64,000 bases of DNA from contig CM035306.1 in NCBI GenBank assembly GCA_002900995.3, positions 1,302,001-1,366,000 on the forward strand, given 5' to 3'. Positions 10,725 through 22,686 of the stretch are shown here, one piece after another. How positions within the stretch are numbered: position 1 is the first letter of the stretch; each line of letters begins with the position of its first letter. The notes beneath the pieces are model-generated. The model was not told the DNA's origin and made no database searches. It saw only the letters and a list, made by a program, of their open reading frames with translations. The DNA comes from Ganoderma boninense (Eukaryota; Basidiomycota; Agaricomycetes; Polyporales; Polyporaceae). A program made the translations under genes and the position numbers.

Positions 10725-11859
10725 ACGCTGAACTCCGAGCTCGGCGTCTTGAAAGTTTGGAGCTTTAGTCACCGGGAATGTATGGCTCGATGCACCGTAT
10801 TTCCTGCGAACGACGACGCCTCTGCGGACGTAGACGAACTTGAGCCCCATGAGCCTCAAGCTGCAAAGCTATGAACCCTTTTGCCCGACTCCGCAGCACA
10901 GCTGCGGTTCGCTTGGAGATCCATGTGAAACTAATCGAATTTTCCTCGGTAGCCCGAGGTCCCTTGTTCCGTACCAATACAATCCGCGTGCGAGACGTTG
11001 GATAAGAGCAAGTACTTTCGTAGATATGTAGACGTTTGTGATTGATTTCAGCAGAAGGTTTCGGTTGTTTCCGAGCACTTCAGGCCCCTCCGACCTGGAC
11101 TTGATTCGTACTCGCCGCCAGCTTACCAATTCACAGGCCACCGCTCACTCCCACCTCGTCTCTACCAGCGTCGTGCACATGGCTTTCGGCACTACACGTT
11201 CCGTTCGGGTCCAGTTTGTGCCGTAGTCGCACACCATTCAGCGTGCGCTGAATCGCCCCGGGCGACACCTCTTCCACGGTGAGTTCGTCCTGAGAACTGC
11301 CTACGGCCTCCCTCGACCTCGCTCATTATTTTCAGCAGAAGACCGTGTTCCGTGAGCTGATAGCCTCATCAGAATCGTCCGGACTCTCACTGCAATAGCC
11401 TGCGTGCAAGACGATCCCAGGGATGCGGTAACCCCTGCCCGACAGATGCTCTGGCAGCTTTCGCTGGATCTCCTCTGTTTTAGGGTTTTGGAGGATGCGC
11501 CACGGTTCAGTGCTGCCGGCATGCGACTTGCTCGGTGAGATTCGGGATCTCCTCCCACGTCCCGTCGACCGTGCTGAGATATGAGATACAGGACTAGGAC
11601 TCGGACTGCGCGCAGCATCGCCCCGAAGTTGGTAAAGAAGCCGGAATCTCACCAGTGGCTCCGTGTCCTGGCTGGCGGTGGGGACGAGATGGCATGCGGG
11701 CGGTATATGACGCTGGGTCCCCGCTCCATGGCACAGTCTTCTCCCCCACCTCACCGGGCACTGCGCATATAGCCACATTGTAGGTGGCTGATCTGCGATT
11801 CCTCCTTGTCAGGGCCTTCCGTGACTGACTCAACTTGGCGAAACCACGCAGCCATAGTC
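10725..11859. other. Unassigned region with broken coding-like stretches
   Basis: Both strands carry only short frames. On the plus strand about 11075-11540 reads in pieces that look coding (for example PLRPGLDSYSPPAYQF, then VFRELIASSESSGLSLQ and TPARQMLWQLSLDLLC) but are separated by stops and frame changes. This suggests a decayed gene I cannot name. I see no repeats or transposon ends. Confidence 0.3.
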
Positions 11860-12944
11860 ATGCATATAACGGCGCTCACCCTCATCCTCGCAGCAGTGTC
11901 GTGTGCGTTGGCAAAACATGGTGGAGACAAAACCGGCGAGGACGCCGACGACGACGATGACGTCCGGACATCCTCACCCACCTCCACCTCCACATTACCG
12001 CTGCAGCATCACCCACCCCATCCTCCCTCTTCCAGTTCCTCCCCCCCTCTAATGCCACGACCTGCTCAAACACAATGCTCCAATGGCAGTCCACCGACAT
12101 CTCCGCCCCCCTAACCCTCACGATCACCAACGAGCGCGCGACGGCCGGCGGCACGCCCTCCGGCGCAGGCACGCCGCTCGTCTCGCGCACGCTCGCGACG
12201 AACGTCTCTGCCGCCGCGGGCCAGTTCGCATGGCGCACCGTCGACGTGCCCGCGGGCGCGTACGTCGCCGTGGCGTTCGACACCGCGCGCACGGCGGGCA
12301 TCTTCGTGCAGTCCCCAAGCTTCTTCGTGCAGGACGGGAGCGACGAGGGCTGTCTCGCCTCGAACTCGAGTTCGACTTCAAGCGCGCCGACGGCTACGTC
12401 GGTCGCTGCTTCGTCGTCGTCTTCGGGTAGCGCGAGCGGAGGCACGGGCACGGGCACGGGCACCGGTGCGCAGGAGAAGACACTCAGTCCGGGGGTGTTG
12501 GGAGGCGTCGTGGCCAGCGTCGTTGTGGGCGTTCTGCTGCTCATCCTGGCGGCGACGTTCCCGCACTATTGGAAGGAGACACTTGTTCAGCGACGCATGA
12601 AACAGGCATCCCGGAGGGCCGTACCATCTGTTCTAGACCTTGCCGCCATTTACTATCGTTTATCGTATCGGAGAGACAAGTACACGTACGTACTTCCCGA
12701 CATTTCGCTCTACGTTTTTTCATCCTTGCTTGGTTTAGTACGCTTTTTGACTGTCCGTACATTCGCATCGACACACGGACGACATGACGGAAACGTGCAT
12801 TTGATTATACTGTATCATACAACTATTCGGGTGTACAGCTACAGAAATACAGTGTTTCTACCGGTTGGTCTAGCTAATCCGAGATCGATGGGCATGTCAA
12901 TGGGTAGTGGCAGCTCTGCAGTGAAACGATGTTGTTGGTGGTGA
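11860..12944 (+). CDS. Secreted, single-pass membrane protein with Ser/Thr/Gly-rich stalk
   Basis: The start at 11860 gives a signal peptide (MHITALTLILAAVSCALA). An 86-bp intron at 11921-12006 (weak donor GTGGAG) joins it to a lumenal domain starting ASPTPSSLFQF, with a C-S-N-T-x-L-Q-W motif and ending near GCLASNSS. This layout is common among basidiomycete cell-surface proteins with an Ig-like (KRE9/KNH1-type) fold. A low-complexity Ser/Gly/Thr stalk follows, then a hydrophobic helix (LGGVVASVVVGVLLLILAA) at about 12502-12558 and a basic flank. The 3' end is uncertain: the open frame continues to 12944 through unlikely sequence, so the true C-terminus may be spliced or shorter. Function unknown. 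Confidence 0.55.
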
Positions 12945-13178
12945 GGCGATGAGGTCCGAGACAGTGCGGGGGTCCGAGAGCGTTCCAAACAAAACTAATA
13001 AGATAGGGAGACAGACACACAAACAGACAGACGGAGGGGCACAGACAGATCGCCTGGCTGTGTCCGGCAGCCAGCCCGGCGCAGCAGAGGCTCCCCTCAG
13101 CGCCTCGCCTGCGATACGGGTCGACACTAGATGCGGGACCAATTCCCGGCACGCACATGGCAGGGCAGGGCAAGGCTC

Positions 13179-16100
13179 CTACTGCCTGCCGATGGAGCCC
13201 ATGAAGCTCTTGAGGTCGAGCTCCTGGTACTCCTCCTCGGGCGGGAGGTCCTCGAGGCCGCGGAGGACGTTGCGCTGGCCAGGGGGCGCGCCGGCGAGGT
13301 CCTTGTCCTTCTTCTTGGCAGCGGCCGCGGCGTCCTCCTCCTCGGTCGTGCGCTTGAAGAGGTCGAGCACGAGGTCGGTGTCCATCGACGAGAGCCCCGA
13401 GTTCTGCTGCGTGACGACGGAGTTGGCGATGTTGAGCTTGAAGCGCTGCAGACTGTGGAGTGTATGTGGGAGCAAGAGAGTTCAAGTTCATTGTGTCAGC
13501 GGTGGCTCGAGAGTGGAGAGAGGAGGGGAAACGGAAATGAGAGAGGAAACGCACCCCATGATCTTCTCCTCGAGGGTGCCCTTGGTGATGAGCCGGTACA
13601 CGTTGACGACCTTCTTCTGCCCGATGCGGTGCGCGCGGTCCATCGCCTGCAGGTCCTTCATCGGGTTCCAGTCGTGCTCGACGAAGATGACCGTGTCTGC
13701 GCCCGTCAGCGTCAGACCGAGTCCGCCAACGTGCGTCGTGAGCAGCAGGCAGTCGATGCTCGGGTCCGCGTTGAACGTCTGCACGACAGCGTGCCGCTTG
13801 TTGGCGTCCGTGCCGCCGTCGAGCCGCATGTACGTCACCGCGGGCATGTGCTGCTTGAAGAGGTCGCGCTCGATGATGTCCAGCATCTGCTTCATCTGGC
13901 AGAAGATCAGCACGCGGTGCTGCGAGAACGCACCCGTGCCCGTCTCGTCCGTGTCCACGAGCTCGGACTTGGCGGCATCGCCCGTCGCGCCTGGCGCAAG
14001 CCCGATGCCACAGTCCACGAGCAGTTGTCTGTAGGGAGGCGAGTTTAGGTTTTAGCGAGAACAAAGGAGAAAATTAGAGCAAGGTCGAGGGAAGACACTC
14101 ACCGCAGCGCCTGCAGCTTGGGGGCGTGCTGGATATCGCTGAGGTCGCCGGATGGGGACCCAACGCCGGACTTAGTGAGAGCGTCCTTGATCGCCTCCTT
14201 GTCGTTCTTGAGCACGAGCGCCGGGTGATTGCACAGCTTGCGGAGGTACTGCAGCGACTGGAATACGTGCGTCTGCTCGCCGTCCTTGTCCTGGTTCGAG
14301 CGAACGACATCCTCGGCCTCCATCTTGGCGCGCGACTTGGAGAAGTCGTCGTACAGGAACTTCTGCAGCTCCGACAGCTCGCAGTAGTAGTCCTGGATGA
14401 TCTTGGGCGGCAAGTCGTGGAGCACGTCCTCCTTGAGTCGCCGGAGCAGGAAGGGCAGGACCTGTTTGTGCAGTGCCTCGAGCGCCAAGGCAGCTGAGTG
14501 CATGTGAGCGATCATACAATTACGCGAGGTACAAGGCGACTTACCAGCCTCGCCAGTCTTGGCTTTGCCATCGCGGTTGGACAATATCGGCTTGGAAAAC
14601 CGCTCATTGAACGAAGACTCGGTACCAAGGAAGCCCGGCATCAAGAAGTCGAAAAGACTCCACAACTCGAGAACGTTGTTCTGGATGGGAGTACCAGAGA
14701 GGATGAGGCGGTGGACAGCCTTGACCTGTTTGACAGCTTTGGTCAACTTCGTCTTAGCATTCTTGATGATATGGCCCTCGTCGAGAATGCAGTAGTGCCA
14801 GTTGATGTCTTGGAGGCTGCTGATGTCGTTCCGAACTACCTCGTACGACGTTACGACGACATCGTACGTCTTGAGCTTATTCAGGATCTTGTACCGTTCT
14901 CGCGAGTTGCCGGTGTAGAGCACGGGCTTGAGGTTCTCCGTGTACTTGAGGATCTCATAATACCAGTGGCCAGTGAGCGTCGGCGGGCAGACGATGAGGG
15001 AAGGCAGGTGTTTGGAGTCTGGCGACTTAGTCTGCTTGTACTTCTGCGCCCGCTCGTTGTGCTTGCTCGCGAGAATGCATATTGACTGGAGGGTCTTGCC
15101 GAGCCCCATGTCTGCCATCACAGAGTTAGTAACCACACTATATGCGCGAATAAAACGAAAGCTGACCATCGCAGAGGATACCATGGAGCTGGTACTTTGC
15201 GAGGAAGGCGAGCCAGTTGACACCCTCCTGCTGGTACTTGCGGAGCTCTGCGTTGATGGTGACGGGGATGGTGTACTGCTCGACCTTGCTGCCGTCGAGG
15301 AGCTGCATCAGGAACTGGCGCTCCTGCTCCCGGCGCTTGAGCAGGTCCTCGGGGAAATTCGGCGGGTCGGGCAGTCCCGCCTCGAGCGGAACCATCTTCA
15401 CCAGCGACGCGAACGTATTCGTCGCTGTCGCGCGCACGTCGTCGTCCGGGTCGCTCATTCGTCCAAGCACAGGCACGACCATGAAGATGACGTATGGCAG
15501 CGCCTTGATGTCCAGCTTCTGCACGATGTCTGATACCGATACTCGGCGTGAGACGGGGAGCACACCACGGCACAGCGCAGGATCACTCACGGTAGATGAG
15601 CTCGATGGCACCCTGGCGGTTCGCGAGCACCGAGGCGTCGCCGAGGAACGGTACCACCTTCTCGATGACATAGCGCATCGCGTCCCCCGTCAGCACGTCG
15701 CACACCGTCGAGAAGCACCGCGCCGCGGACTGGCGGACGATGGCGAAGCGGCTGCGAAGCGCGAGGATGACGTGCGGGAAGAGCTCGACGAAGTGGTGCG
15801 ACAGGTCCGCGTGGAACGTCGGCACGACCGCTTCGAGGACGCTCAGCGAGTCAATCACGTCCTGGCCTTCCCGCTTCTCAATCCGCTCGTCCAATTTGCT
15901 CGGAGAATCTGGAGCGAAGGTGAGTACGGCATCGCTGGGTGCCGTTCGCGGAGACGCACCTGTGGAGCACGCGCCGAGCAGGCCACCCGCCATCGCAGGC
16001 CACATCTTCGGGATCGCCTCAAGAAGCTTGGGCCCAAACTTCGCAGACAGCTTCTCAAACGCAAGCCGCGCTCCGCGGCGGGAAAGCCTGGCCTTTGCCG

Positions 16101-19100
16101 GATCCTCTGTGCGGTTCGCGTGGTCCTTCCCGTTCTGCGCGACCGAGGCGTGCTTGTTGAACGACAGCACCCCGTTGAGCGTTTTGCGGTTGTGAAGGAA
16201 GGTCGGTGTCTGCTCCACGTCCTGGCAAAGGAACGTACAAAGATTCTTGACGATCTTCTCCGGTGGTTGTGTGAGCTCACGGTTGACGCAGAACTCGACG
16301 AAGGCCGCCACGGCTGCCGCGGAGTGCGTCTGCAGGTCCACGTTCTCCTCGTTCTATACACAGACGTACTCGTCAGATGTGTGCGTTGTGAATTCGCATC
16401 AGACCAGGAACCGTACCTTGATGCTGTTCATGATGCCCTTCACGATGGGGCTCACCTTGTCAGGCGTGCCCCTGAACGCTACAAATGCTGCCGCAAACGC
16501 CGCCGCGACGCGCACGTCGTACTGCGCCTTGACCTCCGCATACCGCTCGATGCTCGCGACGACCTTGAGCCGCTTGTCCTTGATGATCGCGAGCTCGCGC
16601 TTCTTCGTCCTACCCAAGCTCTCGCGCAGCGTGTCGAACATGCGCCCCACCGCCGCCTGTGCGGTCTCGATCGTGAAGCAGCCCGCCTTCGTGCCCGTCA
16701 CGTCGATCTCCGTGCCGAGCGACGGGATCGCCGCCGCGGGCACCTTGCAGTCGAACGCGAACGACTGCAGCAGGTTGTAGCACTCGCCGTGGATCCGCGC
16801 GAGTGTGAACGCCATCTCGTGGTACGCGGCCGGCGGCTCCGCCTGCAGGAACGCGAGCGTCTTCTGGCTTAGCTCCGCCGCGAGCGGCGAGGACTCGATG
16901 AGGATGGGGGCGTCGGGCGCCGACCGGGCGTCGTGCTCGCGTGCCCAGCACTCGGAGATGATCGCGGCGAGGAACTTTTGGAGCATGCTGGGCGAGTCGA
17001 TGTAGTGTTCCAGGATGGGCCGGAAGGTCTCGTCGACAGATGTGAACCCATTCGCATCCTGCGGAAGCAGTCAGTTACGAGCCTGAGACAGCGAACAGTC
17101 GAAAGGATGAACTTACCGAGGATGGCCAGAAGGCAATGATATGTGCTAAAGCCTCTGAGGTAGCCAGCCTCGCTTGGATTACTACCTCCACGGGTACAAG
17201 CGACAGGTCTTGCGCGAGCATGTTCTTGTCGACATTGTGTCTCTCGGTCGGCGCGCTGTTGTCCGAGCCGACGGTGGGGTCGTAGAAACTCGCCGAGTCT
17301 AAACAAAGACCCAGAGGTGTCATGAGGAGACCATACCAGTCCAGCAGCATCTGCTGCGAGAGTGAGTTCGCGAGCCACTCGCTCTTATCGCTCATAATGA
17401 GAGAGGACCTCTCGCCAGGTCTGCAAGGTAGCGTCGCGGATGTCAGCGCGCTCTTCTACTAGGAGGTTCTGGAAAAGGAGGCGGAGGAAGGAGACGGATA
17501 TCCACCCTCGTGGAAGAGACTCGACTGTCATGAACGTATGGAGCGTCTTGACAACCGCATACCGTACATTCGCTATTGTATGCCGGAAGAAGGGGAACAG
17601 CGTGGGAGCGAGGACCGTGATAGGATGTCTAGAAGCAAACAGAGTCACTATATGCGTGGCACAGAACAAGATGAGGATGCTCACGATTGGGACTCGTCTG
17701 CGATGATCTCGATAACTTGCTTTTTTGTTACAAGCTGACCTAGCAGGTCCATGACTCCGCCCACACTTGAGCTAAGGTCGTCTTTCATATCGCTGAGACA
17801 ACTCCAGAGCACCGCAAGCACTCGGCCAAGCTCCTCAGGTAAACGCTCGACCAGGTAAGCTGCCACTGGGAGGAGACACGATGCTGCGACGGATCGCACG
17901 TCATCGTCACGATCGCCGAGTCTGGAACAGTAGTGAGCAAGAATCTTGGGTCGTCAGCCGTGGATACGGCATATAGCTTACCCTAGCACCGCGGCATCGA
18001 CAACGCCTCTCAGCACCTCCTTGCCATCATCGACGTCCATCCCATCAACCTCCGGAACGTCCAAGCTGACCAAATCGCTCCTCACAGCGACCTCATACTT
18101 GATCCCTAGCAGCCCCGCATGTCGCACCTCCCAGACGTGGCTCTTGTCGCCGTTCTTGCTGAACGTCTTCCCGTTCGTCGGCTTGACGGGGATGGGAAAG
18201 TCCTGTCGGATCATCTGCAGTAGGACGCCGTGGACGTGCAGGACGGAGCGGCGCGGCATGTGCAGGAGGAGGGACGCGAGCGTCTGCGAGACGGTCTCGC
18301 GCACGGGCGCGACGACCTGGTCCGAGACGAAGTCGCCAAAGCGGTCGAGCACGAAGATGCACAGGAACTTGACCGCGAGGTCGTTGCACCACCGCTCGTG
18401 CGCAATCATATTCTCGTCCCACGACAGGTCCGCTGCCAATCGAATGTAAATGTAAGCAGTGCAACATAAAGATGTAGAGCAAACAAAAGCCTCACCCTTC
18501 ATCCCACCGTATTTTCCCTGGAGCTTGAGCACCTCTCGGAGCGCCATCGCGGCGCCGTGTCGTACCTCCCAAGCGACACTGAAGAGGTCCACCTCCAACA
18601 GCTTGACGAGGCCGTCCCAGATCCACGTCCCGTGCTGCACCTCGAGCGCCTTCGACTTGCTCTCCGTCTTCGGGGCGACAGCCCCGCCCTTGGTCGGGTC
18701 GATGATGACGCGATCCTGCGACGCGCCTTCGGTTGGGGATTTTGGGCTGTCCAGTCGCTGCTTGGGTGTACCCTGGTCGTCCGAGGCGACTAAGCGTGCC
18801 TTGTTCCCTCCAGCGGCTGTTGCCTGGAACTTCGCACCCGAGCTCTGGGTCGGCGGGGGCGCCCCGACGACCGCGGCATTGCCCGGTTTCCGCTTCCGCT
18901 TGAGCCGGTTCCGTTCACGGGCAGAGAGCGCGGTCGTGTCCTCTGCGGTGGGGGCAGGAGAGGGCGCAGCTTGTGGTGTGGAAGATTTCGACCGCGCCGC
19001 TTCTTTTTTCACTTTAGCTGGATCGAGGAACTCGTCCGCGGGGGAGCTCGGAGGGCCATCCTCCTCCACTTTGACTGGAATAGGTACTGAGGCTGGCGCA

Positions 19101-19854
19101 GGTGGCGGTGGGGCGGCCATCTCGACGTCACCATCAGTCTCCTCCGCAGCCAGCTCCTTGTCGAGGTCCATGTCGTCCGCGCCGCCGACGCTTTCGAGAA
19201 AGTCGAGGCCGAGGCGGCCCATGGCTTCCTTGCGAGCCTTCTTGACCTCGCTAGAGCTCGCGAGGATACCCGTTGGCTTCTGGAACTCCTTGCCCGATGA
19301 TGCGAGGAGGAGGGTCCCCTTCTCCATGAGCTCACGCACGGAGAACGTGGGGAAGTCCGGAGGGGGGAGGGCGGTGCACGCGCCGTAGGGCTGGGAATCT
19401 ACGTCGGCGCATGGCCGCCAGACGGGCACGAGGGTGAAGATCTGCGAGAGGGCGGTCGACGCGGCTGAGCGCGTCTCATGGGATCTTGAGTGCAGATATG
19501 GCAATATCTAGACTGGATGAGCGGATGGGGGAGGAGGCAAGGGAGAAGAGGGAACTTACTCTGGCGACTACGGCCATAAGCTCGGGCCAGCCAGAGGAGT
19601 CGCCGATGGAGACATGCTGTCGTGTGGTCTTGACATCGTCTTCGACGAGAGCGACGTCGCTGATGACGCTCTTGGCGGCAAGTTGTGCTAGCTGTTTGGC
19701 TGCTGTTGTGCGTACGGACGCAGAGGACCCGGTGTCGAGTAGTAAGAGGAGCCGGTCCAATCTGCGGGGAACGAGGCGGGGAAAGACGAAACACGCTCAG
19801 ACGCACGAACACAGCGGTTGCCAAAAGGGGAAGGGCGACGCACCTTGACGTCAT
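13179..19854 (-). CDS. MOT1: MOT1/BTAF1 Snf2-family ATPase that removes TBP from DNA
   Basis: A protein of about 1,850 residues from 16 exons if the weak intron is accepted: 19854-19844, 19761-19560, 19507-18496, 18432-17982, 17921-17685, 17628-17409, 17353-17117, 17058-16417, 16353-15960, 15908-15591, 15529-15167, 15111-14545, 14493-14103, 14028-13555, 13452-13179. The listed blocks number 15, and any further split is unresolved. The N-terminal two thirds are HEAT repeats with an acidic/basic linker; the C-terminus is a Snf2 ATPase. Motif I (DMGLGKT) starts exon 15111. The DEGH box and helicase-C motifs follow (THVGGLGL, MDRAHRIGQ near 13640), then the family's LQRFKLNIA segment. MOT1 uses ATP to strip TATA-binding protein from promoters, redistributing it genome-wide. 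Odd point: the intron 17408-17354 has a weak GTCCTC donor; the alternative is a one-base indel near 17395. Confidence 0.93.
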
Positions 19855-20636
19855 GACGCAAGGGACCGGACCGAGACTCCGCGCTTGAGATCACAGGCAG
19901 GATAACGGGGAAGTTCTCACGCTCTCCCGCCACGACGACTGTTCCTTTTATCATCTCATGCCCTTGTGACGAAAATTTGACGACGTCACGCGTGACGTGT
20001 CATCGCTGTCCACTGGCGCTTCCCCATCATGTTCCAAGCAACATATTCCCTCCTCCTACCATCACCTCGCGCGACAAGCCATACGGCACGGTGAATATGC
20101 ATCTCCCAGGAGCTTCAAGTGTCCTCTCCGGTGGGAGAAAGGCTTCGTTTCTTGAGGAGCAATGACGCTGCCGTCACGATCAGTCACAGGGTCACAGGCC
20201 AGATCACATCGAGCCCGATGGGGGGACTGATCGCCAAATTGGGACCCCGCCGCATCATTCGCAGCGCGTTCCGACAAGTTGGTCTGTTCTGGAGTCGGGC
20301 TCTGTCCCACACACCTCGCATATCGCAGCTCTCTCGGGCCAACAAACATGACTGCCTCCTCGCTTTGAAGGAACGACAGGTACTAGGGGAGCCTCAATTT
20401 GTATTCCGCAACCACCCCAACCGGTGCAAGGACAGCAGCGGGCGCGCGGGCGGCCCTGGGGAGGGGTCACGGGAGGTGGGATTAATGAACGACGCTTCTT
20501 CCGCTTGAACTCTGCGTCCAACTCGCTGATCCGGGCGCGTGAGTTGACCCAGGTATGTTCAGAGCTTATCCTGCCAAGGGCTAGACACTATATCTGTAAT
20601 GCCATGCACTGATATCCTCCCGTTCGCCTGTTTCAG
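19855..20636. other. Divergent upstream region between MOT1 and the JmjC gene
   Basis: This holds the promoters of MOT1 (leftward) and the JmjC gene (rightward). A plus frame at about 20424-20544 (INERRFFRLNSASNSLIRARELTQ) is followed by a good donor (GTATGTTC) and, at 20636, a good acceptor. It may therefore be a 5' exon of the JmjC gene. Nothing else is recognised. Confidence 0.35.
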
Positions 20637-22413
20637 ATGAACGCAGGTCTTCATGTCGCCTTTCGGACGCTCGTCCACCAACTGTGCGACGCAGCACAAC
20701 CGAACACGCAAGGTGCGACATATGCGCGTTTGATTCTTGCGTTGTCGATGTGGGAACAGCTTCCGGCAAGATGGCGAAACAGCTTGCCTTTTGAAGCGGT
20801 GAGGGTGGACGAGAGGTGGAGATAGCTGTGTTTCCGGCTTCTTCTCCTCCCCCACCTTAAAGGAAAGCCCTGCACGACATACTGCGGGATGCTAACATGT
20901 CCGTGTCCCAGACCTGTTTAGATGCGATCGACACAGTGCCGAAAGGCTTGTCCGGACCGCCACGATCCTCCTAGATGGGCGTCCCAGCCAAGGAATGGAA
21001 GACCTGCGGGCAGCCCTCACCAATCTCCTCAAGCATGCTCACAAGGAGATGGCCTCCACAGAAGGGATGCGTGGGCGCGGGTGGAGAAGGATTTACACAG
21101 ACATCTGCATACTTCTCGCTTACGCCGACATCCTCGACTTCTCTGCTTCCACGGACAAGGTCGAGGACAAGGTGTTCCCATTCTCCGCCCTCTCTCATCT
21201 CGATCACTCGATCGTCATCGCGGGTGCCCCCGGGGACGGCAGGCTCGACGCCATACTCGACCTCATCGACGGTATCCAGGCAGAATGCCTTGGCTCGCCC
21301 CCGAATCATCGGAGGGACGCCCCCTTCGTGGCCGCAGTTCCCCCGAGTCCGAATCCGAACCCCACTTCGAACTCAAACTCGACCTCGAACTCTGTCGCCG
21401 CGCCTCTACTGAGCGCCGAGAAGTCGGTCCTGCGCCTCGACACGCCCCCTTCCCTCGGTGTGTTTATAGCGCGCCTGTCGTCCCGCCCCGTCGTGCTCCC
21501 CGGGTTCCTGCTCGACTGGCCTGCGCTCAATGCCCACCCGTGGGCATCCCTGGAGTACCTGCGCGCCGCGGCGGGCCCCGGCCGGGTCGTGCCCGTGGAA
21601 GTCGGGAACGACTATAGGAAGGACGACTGGACGCAGAAGATGATGCCGTGGGACGCGTTCCTCGCGAGCATTGAGGAGCTCGAGAAACAGCGGGATGCGG
21701 GCTTATCGCCGGGGCCTCTGTTGTACCTGGCGCAACACAGCCTGTTCAATCAGTTCCCTGCGCTCAGGGAAGACGTCATCGTGCCTGACTATGTGTATTC
21801 TGACCTTCCACCGCCGGACGACTACCCAGAATACGTGCCGCCCGCGAATGACGAGCACCTGGTGCTCAACGCCTGGCTTGGCCCTGCGGGGACGGTCTCC
21901 CCAGCGCACACGGTAGGTGACGTTGATCTGTGGATTCGCGCGCTGGTACTTATTTTTGTTGACCCCGTTCAAGGATCCGTTCTTCAACTTCTACGGTATG
22001 TTCCGCGCAGAAGCGTTTCGCATGCGCCAAACCCTGATGTTCTTTTTTCAGGACAAGTCGTTGGCCGGAAGACGATATGGCTGGCCCCCCCTGAAGTCTC
22101 GCGACATATGTACCCCTATCCGTCCCGCGGGAAGACTGCTTCGGGACAGGTGGAGAGCTCGGATCAGCCGCGGAATCCCGCCGCTAACACTGAGAACCCC
22201 TCGATGAGCAACACTTCGAGGGTGGACGTCCTCGTATCCTCTCCTGAAGACGCGGCGAGGACAAGGGCGGAGTTCCCGGAGTTTTGGGAGAGTGTGGTAC
22301 CAGAGGCGATGGCGGTGACACTAGAACCGGGGGATCTGCTATTTTTCCCGCCGGGGTGGTGGCACTCGTTGCGTAGCGAAGAGACGAGTTTTTCTGTCTC
22401 AATGTGGTTCTGA
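20637..22413 (+). CDS. KDM8/JMJD5-like JmjC (cupin-8) dioxygenase
   Basis: An Fe(II)/2-oxoglutarate dioxygenase of the KDM8/JMJD5 class, which hydroxylates proteins (some act on histones). Well-supported exons are 20912-21912, 21974-21995 and 22052-22413. An upstream exon 20637-20798 is likely, but its phase is one base off the next exon. The N-terminal helical part (WRRIYTDICILLAYADI, GAPGDGRLDAILDLI) is typical of the family. The JmjC domain has RPVVLPGFLLDWPAL, LYLAQHSLFNQFP and the iron ligands His (PAHT, 21907) and Asp (DPFFNFY, 21974), which form HTD across an intron. The distal His is in FFPPGWWHSL. The 22-nt exon carries the iron-binding Asp. The true start is unsettled and substrates are unknown. 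Confidence 0.82.
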
Positions 22414-22686
22414 GCTCCATGCCAGTCCACTGGCGCAGAGTTGTGGGCTGTGGTGTACTTATTTTTGACTAAACGGATCGTCCCGTCGCCATCGTTCTAT
22501 CGTCGCATTGAATGCGCGTACGTATTCACGATTAGCTTCTGAATGCACGGCCTCTGTTCCTGCGGAGCTATTATCCCAAGGCTTTGCAAACCTTGATATG
22601 TCCGAAGGCAACGGTTGGGCGCCTGGTGCGATACGCGGCCGTGTGTGTGGGCGTCTGTGGAGGGAGTACCTTGCGTCCGAGCCAAC

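Noticed and set aside
12949..14034. 361-codon plus-strand frame and the overlapping 305-codon frame
   Set aside because: Both are antisense to the MOT1 helicase exons.
15217..16872. 551-codon plus-strand frame
   Set aside because: It lies antisense to MOT1 exons whose minus-strand motifs and introns are clear; an artefact of GC-rich codon use.
18459..19388. 309-codon plus-strand frame
   Set aside because: Antisense shadow of the MOT1 linker exon; Ser/Ala-rich with no domain.
20119..20521. Short frames on both strands in the MOT1/JmjC spacer
   Set aside because: No domain and no consistent splice pattern, apart from a possible 5' exon noted in the spacer entry.
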